Source: Ostrinia nubilalis (lineage: Eukaryota; Arthropoda; Insecta; Lepidoptera; Crambidae). From it: a DNA stretch of 64,000 nt. Shown one piece after another: positions 23,201 to 32,200 of the stretch. The stretch is from assembly GCF_963855985.1 (NCBI RefSeq), contig NC_087110.1, positions 8,485,001 through 8,549,000 on the forward strand, written 5' to 3'. Below the pieces are notes generated by a model that was not told the origin of the DNA, did no database searches, and worked only from the letters and a program-made list of their open reading frames with translations. Made by a program: the position numbers and the translations under genes. Position 1 is the stretch's first letter. Each line of letters begins with the position of its first letter.

Positions 23201-26200
23201 GTAGACATACCTATTACCTACTTGTCGACAATCTCGAGAATTGAGCTCCCAATTGAAACTGGGTAGGGCGCAACATGGACATTCGACATAAGCTTCGTTT
23301 TGTCCATGTTCATCCTCAGGCCTACCTGTTGGGAAAATCGATTAAGGTCTTCGAGCATTGTGCCAAGATCTGCCAACGATTCTGCCATGACCACAATATC
23401 GTCGGCAAACCGATGTGTACACAGTACCACAGTGTACCGAACAGTATATGTAGGTACACCTCCACAATATCTAGAGATCATAGTGAGCATACATTTTAAC
23501 TTTCAAGTCTCTTACTTTAAAAACCGAGGACTGCAATACAAACTTCTAACCCCCTTCTTAACTCCCATAAGGGTTGAATTTTGCAAAATTTCGTCTTAGT
23601 GACTACCTACGTTCTAAAAGGAGGTGTATTCCACTTTGATCACCTGGCTTACAGCGACAATTTAGTGTCCTTTGAATTTATTCTGTGCCTTTGATCACCC
23701 ACGGATACGATGTCCTGGGTGAGCCAAGTGGACTCTAGTTAAATTATTATTTTAGTGTCCTTTGATCGTCTACAAACAAATCACACCTCCTCTGAATAGT
23801 CACATGTCCAATTGTTGTACTACATATTTTGTTTTGTAACATTTTTGATATTTTCTAAAAACCGCAATAAACAAATTGGACATGTATGTGACAATTCAGA
23901 GGTATGATTTATTTACAGTTGATCAAAGAACACTAAAAAAATAATTTAACTGGAGTCCACTTTGATCATCTTGGTGATCAAAGCCAGGTGGAATAGACCA
24001 TTAACCCCTATCTCTCTTTTGAGACTTGTAGTTTCTGAGACTTCGTGATGAGTGAGTGAGTCACTTAGTCATTTAATGACCTTTCTTTCTACTAAAATTA
24101 TACGTACCTATAGTAATTATCATTAAAATCAAATAAGTAAGTACCTACCAACCTAAGTAATTAAAATAAAGACCCTACCAAAAAATTAACAAATTACATA
24201 CAGAAAATAAAAACGAAGTAATTCTTATCCTATTTAACTACAATCGCCCACGCGCCCATCCCATTTGTCCGCCGCTGAACCGTACCCTAATATTCATCTC
24301 GGTAGATGGCGGCACTTAATAAGAATTTGCAAGGAAGTTTGTAAAAAGTCACTAATTAACACTTTGATCTGCTCGTTTAAACACAGTGAATGATTCAAAT
24401 AGGTACATACAGTGAATGGTTCAATTACATAAAATATCTTTATTTATTAAATTTTCAATATTATTTACGAACAGCGTTATTCATAGTACATGTAATATTT
24501 AGTTACTAACTTACTAATGATGTCGATAGATGGCGTTTGACAGCTTTGCTTTCATGAATATTTACGTACCTAAAAAATTTTTGTCAGGCGCAAGAAGATT
24601 TTAACCAATGACGATAGATGGCGCTTTTCCACGTCTTATGAAAATCCCAAATATTTTACGGGACCCTATTTTTTTCCAAAATAAAATTTAGCCTATGTTA
24701 CTCGTGAGTTATGTAGCTTTCGAATGGTGAAAGAATTTTTAAAATCGGTCCAGTAGTTTTTGAGCCTATCCATTACAACTAAACAAACAAACAAACAAAC
24801 AAAGTTTTCCTCTTTATAATATTAGTGTAGATAAATGAAATCGCGGACTGTATTAAAATAGGTTCTGTAATTCTCGCCAGCCTAACTACAGGAAATTATC
24901 TAAGACTACGCGGTAATCGTGCGTCGACGGTGGTGTCCAAAGGCGAGTGTGGGAACCGAGCGCCGCCGATGATGACGCTGTGGGCCCGAGGTGACGTTAG
25001 TCATCGTACGCCGCCCGCACGTCTCCCGCGCGTTGTTGGCTTCCCAACAATGCGACTAAGGGATAAATTAACATTATAAACAACCACCTGGTCAGTGTAG
25101 TGGATTAGGGAGTTAAACTCACCAGTTTCCTATGGTAAATTAGAGAGGGTCATTTATTCTGAACTGCATTAGAACGACCCACTTTAATTTACCAAATGCA
25201 AATGGAGGAATGCCCTACACTCGCCACGTTTGAAAACTCCCTTAGTCGCTTCTTACGACATCCACGGTAAGCGTGGTTGTGGACTGTGGTCCTATTCTAT
25301 TCTGTTGAAATCTAGCTTTAATATTTTTAACATAAATGAGGGTTTTCGCGTATGAAAGATCCGCTAGATGGCGGGACGTGGATGTGGGGTCTGACTGCTG
25401 CGTGATTGGTGGATTTTGACATATCTGTCAATGTCATGTTAAAAATAACCAATCATGCAGCATTGGACCTCGCGTCTACGTATTGCCATCTGGCGGATTT
25501 TTCATACGCGAAAACCCTCATTGCTTAAAATCTTACTCTCTCTCTCTCTCCTAGCACAAGCACCTGGAGTACTACTCGCGGCCGCTCTCCTTCAGCCACG
25601 AGGCGGCGCCCTCCGACACGGTGCTGTCGCGCTGCAACACCGGCTTGATGGTGTTCTCGGCGCTGCAGGTGAGTGGATAGAGTCTCTCTCTCTCTCCTAG
25701 CACGAGCACCTGGAGCACTACTCCCGGCCGCTGTCCTTCAGCCACGAGGCGGCGCCCTCCGACACGGTGCTGTCGCGCTGCAACACCGGCTTGATGGTGT
25801 TCTCGGCGCTGCAGGTGAGTGGATAGAGTCTCTCTCTCTCTCCTAGCACGAGCACCTGGAGCACTACTCCCGGCCGCTGTCCTTCAGCCACGAGGCGGCG
25901 CCCTCCGACACGGTGCTGTCGCGCTGCAACACCGGCTTGATGGTGTTCTCGGCGCTGCAGGTGAGTGGATAGAGTCTCTCTCTCTCTCCTAGCACAAGCA
26001 CCTGGAGCACTACTCCCGGCCGCTGTCCTTCAGCCACGAGGCGGCGCCCTCCGACACGGTGCTGTCGCGCTGCAACACCGGCTTGATGGTGTTCTCGGCG
26101 CTGCAGGTGAGTGGATAGAGTCTCTCTCTCTCTCCTAGCACGAGCACCTGGAGCACTACTCCCGGCCGCTGTCCTTCAGCCACGAGGCGGCGCCCTCCGA

Positions 26201-29200
26201 CACGGTGCTGTCGCGCTGCAACACCGGCTTGATGGTGTTCTCGGCGCTGCAGGTGAGTGGATAGAGTCTCTCTCTCTCTCCTAGCACAAGCACCTGGAGC
26301 ACTACTCCCGGCCGCTGTCCTTCAGCCACGAGGCGGCGCCCTCCGACACGGTGCTGTCGCGCTGCAACACCGGCTTGATGGTGTTCTCGGCGCTGCAGGT
26401 GAGTGGATAGAGTCTCTCTCTCTCTCCTAGCACGAGCACCTGGAGCACTACTCCCGGCCGCTGTCCTTCAGCCACGAGGCGGCGCCCTCCGACACGGTGC
26501 TGTCGCGCTGCAACACCGGCTTGATGGTGTTCTCGGCGCTGCAGGTGAGTGGATAGAGTCTCTCTCTCTCTCCTAGCACAAGCACCTGGAGCACTACTCC
26601 CGGCCGCTGTCCTTCAGCCACGAGGCGGCGCCCTCCGACACGGTGCTGTCGCGCTGCAACACCGGCTTGATGGTGTTCTCGGCGCTGCAGGTGAGTGGAT
26701 AGAGTCTCTCTCTCTCTCCTAGCACGAGCACCTGGAGCACTACTCCCGGCCGCTGTCCTTCAGCCACGAGGCGGCGCCCTCCGACACGGTGCTGTCGCGC
26801 TGCAACACCGGCTTGATGGTGTTCTCGGCGCTGCAGGTGAGTGGATAGAGTCTCTCTCTCTCTCCTAGCACAAGCACCTGGAGCACTACTCCCGGCCGCT
26901 GTCCTTCAGCCACGAGGCGGCGCCCTCCGACACGGTGCTGTCGCGCTGCAACACCGGCTTGATGGTGTTCTCGGCGCTGCAGGTGAGTGGATAGAGTCTC
27001 TCTCTCTCTCCTAGCACGAGCACCTGGAGCACTACTCCCGGCCGCTGTCCTTCAGCCACGAGGCGGCGCCCTCCGACACGGTGCTGTCGCGCTGCAACAC
27101 CGGCTTGATGGTGTTCTCGGCGCTGCAGGTGAGTGGATAGAGTCTCTCTCTCTCTCCTAGCACGAGCACCTGGAGCACTACTCCCGGCCGCTGTCCTTCA
27201 GCCACGAGGCGGCGCCCTCCGACACGGTGCTGTCGCGCTGCAACACCGGCTTGATGGTGTTCTCGGCGCTGCAGGTGAGTGGATAGAGTCTCTCTCTCTC
27301 TCCTAGCACGAGCACCTGGAGCACTACTCCCGGCCGCTGTCCTTCAGCCACGAGGCGGCGCCCTCCGACACGGTGCTGTCGCGCTGCAACACCGGCTTGA
27401 TGGTGTTCTCGGCGCTGCAGGTGAGTGTTTTCTCCCCTTTCTCTTTTCATCTCCCTCTTTTGATCCTGCTCCCCTAACGCTCTTGCTCCCCCTTTCGCTC
27501 CCGCTTCCCTTTCGCTCCCGCTCCCCCTTTCGCTCCCGCTCCCCCTTTCGCTCCCGCTTCCCTTTCGCTCCCGCTCCCCCTTCCCTTTCGCTCCCGCTCC
27601 TCCTTTCGCTCCCGCTCCCCCTTCCCTTTCGCTCCCGCTTCCCTTTCGCTCCCGCTTCCCTTTCGCTCCCGCTCCCCCTTTCGCTTCCGCTTCCCTTTCG
27701 CTCCCGCTCCCCCTTCCCTTTCGCTCCCGCTTCCCTTTCGCTCCCGCTCCCCCTTTCGCTTCCGCTTCCCTTTCGCTCCCGCTCCCCCTTCCCTTTCGCT
27801 CCCGCTTCCCTTTCGCTCCCGCTTCCCTTTCGCTCCCGCTCCCCCTTTCGCTCCCGCTCCCCCTTTCGCTCCCGCTCCCCCTTTCGCTCCCGCTCCCCCT
27901 TTCGCTCCCGCTTCCCTTTCGCTCCCGCTCCCCCTTCCCTTTCGCTCCCGCTCCCCCTTTCGCTCCCGCTCCCCCTTCCCTTTCGCTCCCGCTTCCCTTT
28001 CGCTCCCGCTCCCCCTTTCGCTTCCGCTTCCCTTTCGCTCCCGCTCCCCCTTCCCTTTCGCTCCCGCTCCCCCTTCCCTTTCGCTCCCGCTTCCCTTTCG
28101 CTCCCGCTCCCCCTTTCGCTCCCGCTTCCCTTTCGCTCCCACTCCCCCTTTCGCTCCCGCTTCCCTTTCGCTCCCACTCCCCTTTTCGCTCCCGCTCCCA
28201 TTTTGCTTCCGCTCCCTCTGCGCTTCCGTTCCCCCTTTCGCTCACGCTCCCTCTTTCGCTCACTCCCCTTTTGCTCCCGTTCCCCCTTTCGTTCCCTCTC
28301 CCCCTTTCGCTCCCTTTCCCCCTTCTCTTTCTATTATCTCTATGTATAATTCCCCCCCTCTCTCTCTCTCTCTCCTTCTCTCAGAACAAGAGCCTGGAGT
28401 TACTACTCCCGGCTGCTGTAGTCCAGCCACGAGTGCCAAATGGCTGACGAGTGACATTATTTGTCGCATTTCTATATTAACTAGTAAGTAGATTCTACAT
28501 GTTTCAACGTGGCAAGTGACGTCACGAGATTTCAAACACTTGTATTTGCATAGAAGATGACCTATTTAGCTTACTCTCCATATGCCAATTTTTTAATTCC
28601 ATCATCATCATCATCATCATTTCAGCCATAGGACGTCCACTGCTGAAATTAGGCCTCCCCCCAATGCTTTCTATGTTGATCGATTGGTAGCGGCCTGCGT
28701 CCAGCGCTTCTCTGCTACCTTTATGATGTCGTCGGTCCACCTTGTGGGTGGACGTTCCACGCTGCATTTTCCGGTACGCGGCCTCCATTCCAGAACCTTG
28801 CTGCCCCATCGGCCGTCAGTTCTGCGTACTATGTGCTGTGTACGTACACAGCACAGCTGAAGTGGCAATGGACACGGGTCCATTGCCACTTCAGCTTGCT
28901 AATCCGTCGTTTAATTCCATAATGACTATAAAGTTTCTAATTTATTTTTTACTTGTTTTCAGAGCGTGATAGTAGACTACGAGCACATAAACACAGAAGC
29001 CTTAGAGACGCTATGTGCTTTATCCACGTTCTCTTCGCTGACACTGAACGTGGGATATCGGCGGCAGCTGCCTTATGGGCGATTAGACTGGCCGCGCGTG
29101 CACGAAGCACGCCGCGCGCGTTTGCGCGTGCACGTTAACATTGTAAGTACAAAATATAGGTGTAATATTAGATTAATATTTGATAAAAAAAAAAAAAATA

Positions 29201-32200
29201 TTAAAGATTAAATATTAGATAGCCCACTGTGCAAAAGACCGCCTCTGTGGTCTAGTGGTAAGACCTTCAGACGCAGAGGTCCCGGATTCGATTCCCAGTG
29301 GGGGCAGATTTTTATGTTCGGTTTGGTTGGTGGTAGGGCTTGTTCTAAGTCCGTCTGGCTAGCTACCACCATCTTACCTAAGTCTGTCGCCATAACAACA
29401 AAGTTAACAGCATTGTTGTATTCCGGCAGTTACAGGTAAGATAGTCAGTTCCTCCGTGGTTGAGGATTCCGGGTGAAGCTCGCTTCCACCTTCGGCCTGA
29501 TCATCACTTACCATCAGGTGAGATACAGGCCAAGAGCTTCATCATTGTGGATAAAAAAAAATGATGCATGGAGGCAGAAGTAACGCCGCAGCACGTGTAG
29601 TAGATCAACAGATAGGCTGCTAGCTTTCTAGAGGGATCTAGGATGGTTAGGGTAGAAAGATAAACCACAAAACGTGCACAATGGCCCAATCAAGATGCTA
29701 AATGCATTGATTGTGATTGCCCTGCAAAACTAACTTCGTTCGTTTTAGCCGAAAGACGTCCACTGTTGGACAAAGGCCTCCCCCAAGGATTTCCACAAAG
29801 ACCGGTCCTGCGCCGCTTGCATCCAGGCACCTCCCGCGACCTTCACCAGATCGTCGGTTCACCTAGTGGGAGGCCTGCCCACGCTACGTCTTCCGGCCGC
29901 AAAACTAACTTACTAACATTGTAAGTCTGGGATAGTATTGTAGGCCAAATCCCTGCCAGCCCCCATTTGTGGGGTTTTTAAAGTTGTCCTCTGCATCGTA
30001 GTCTGACAGCCCCCAGTCCACTCAATAGTGGGTTGCCCGACAGGCCCGCCGAGTTGACGAGGTCTGCCAAGCTTGGGTTTCTGTCCACGTTTTTACACGT
30101 CCCAGTATTACTTTAATATTACCACTCCTTTGGGACACTAAATGGGCCAATACAGCGTAAGATACTCGGTAACTTTTATCACTAAACTTGATAAAAAACT
30201 TTTGCAGTGTATTATAGTAACATTAATTTGTTCCAGGTTTCTCTGCCCCATACGAAGTTTGATGAGGTTATCGAGAATGTTCTTGTGGAGGGCATGACGC
30301 TTGTGTCATTGAAGGTTTTGTTCTGCAAGGCGGTAAGTATTCTTTAAAACCATACTAAGAATGTTAATATGATGTGTAATAAATAAAACTTACCATTTGT
30401 TAATTTGATGGCCTATTTACATTCGATTCGATAACTGAGACACTCTCTATAGCGGGGGGAGATATGACGTGACAAGCACATCTCAATGAGGGTTTTCGCG
30501 TATGAAAAATCCGCCAGATGGCAATACGTAGACGCGAGGTCCAAATGCTGCATGATTGGTTATTTTTGACATGACATTGACAGATATGTCAAAATCCACC
30601 AATCACGCAGCAGTCAGACCCCACATCCACGTCTCGCCATATAGCGGATCTTTCATACGCGAAAACCCTCATTCAAGTCCTCTCAAAAAAACACCTTCCC
30701 GTGCCACTCCCATAGTTCAGGCACTGACTCAGTTATAGTCTAGATATGTAGTAAAATGATAGTCTCTTGTCGTAAATTGACTGGCAATACAATGAGGGCT
30801 ATCGCTTTAGCGCTCACCAGTTAGCGCCACTGTAGAGTAAGGTCCTGTCACTTGCTAGTAGCGAAGACAGTGGCACCAACTGGTGAGCGCGAAAGTGGTA
30901 GGAGGACTATCGCATTTGCACTCATCAAGATGCGCCACTGTAGAGTAAGGTTCTGTCAATCGCCAGGGGTGCCAACTGTTAAGTATAAAAACGATAGCCC
31001 TCATTGTTCGTTCGTTTCAACTGAATGACGTCCACTGCTGGACAAAGGCCTCCCCCAACGATTTCCACAAAGATCGGTCCTGCGCCGCCTGCATCCAGGC
31101 CTTCCGTAAAGGTGAAGGACCAGATCGTCGGTCCACCTAGTGGGAGGCCTGCCCATACTACGTCTTCCGGCTCGTGGTCGGCACTCGAGAACTATTCTGC
31201 CCCAGCGGCCATCAGCTCTGCGAGCTTTTGACTTACCTGTAGAGTTTATGATTTCACTTCATCTTCATCATCATTATCATTTCAGCCATAGGACATCCAC
31301 TGCTGAACATAGGCCTCCCCCAATGCTTTCCAGGTTGATCGATTGGTAGCGGCCTGCGTCCAGCGCTTCCCTGCTACCTTTACGCTGCGTTTTCCGGTAC
31401 GCGGCCTCCATTCTAGAACATTGCTGCCCCATCGGCCGTCAGTTCTGCGTACTACACTCGGCATCAAATAAATCGCACCTCCCGCAACAAGCACTTTTCA
31501 AAAGTATGCATTCTCACTTCCCACCAACATTGGTACCATTTGAAAGCCTAGTTCTAAGCTTAATTTCATTAAAGGAAAGGTTTTTACCCCAAAAATGTGT
31601 CTTTAGAAGGATCCAGAGTCACTTCTTCAAAAAATAGGTAGTTACGCTTGAGCCAACTTTTATGGCTATAAAACTGTTAAGTTGGGATTAATCGCTATCC
31701 ATCTGTTAAAGAGGACACGTGAGGTCATTATTTGGTTTTATAACCATAAAAATTGGTCTAATTGATCCCACAGGTGAGGCCAAAGTGAGGTCATTTTTCA
31801 AGTCACATTTATGGTATATGTTAATCATTTATTAAGAAATTAAATGTGTTTTTCTTTAAGGATATTTATTGAGCTTTCAAATAACACCAATATTGTTGGG
31901 GCACCATGATTGTGTCAGAAGAAAATCTTAAAGTTCGCGTCGCGGAAGGTGCGATTTATTTGACGTTGAGTATATGTGCCCTGCCCATTGCCACTTCAGC
32001 TTGCTAATCCGTCGGGCTATGTCAGCGACTTTAGTTCGTTTACGGATTTCCCCATTTCTGATTCGATCTCGCAAAGAAAGTGATGATTTCACTTAAAAAC
32101 AATTAATTGCTTCCAGATGTACCCAGCCCTACTCGACCACTTAGTAGCGGTGCACAAGGACACGCTGGAGGAGCTGGTGTGGGCCGACTGCCCGTACAAC

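Noticed and set aside
25555..27420. CRISPR-like array (regular direct repeats)
   Set aside because: Animal genome, repeats are 114-bp exons with splice sites and the spacers are identical introns.
27178..28349. Long ORFs on both strands (up to about 360 codons) with RSRSPF or ERKGSGSE repeats
   Set aside because: All frames are open because the DNA is a pyrimidine repeat with few possible stop codons. They overlap on both strands and run into the exon 5 copies. Not genes.
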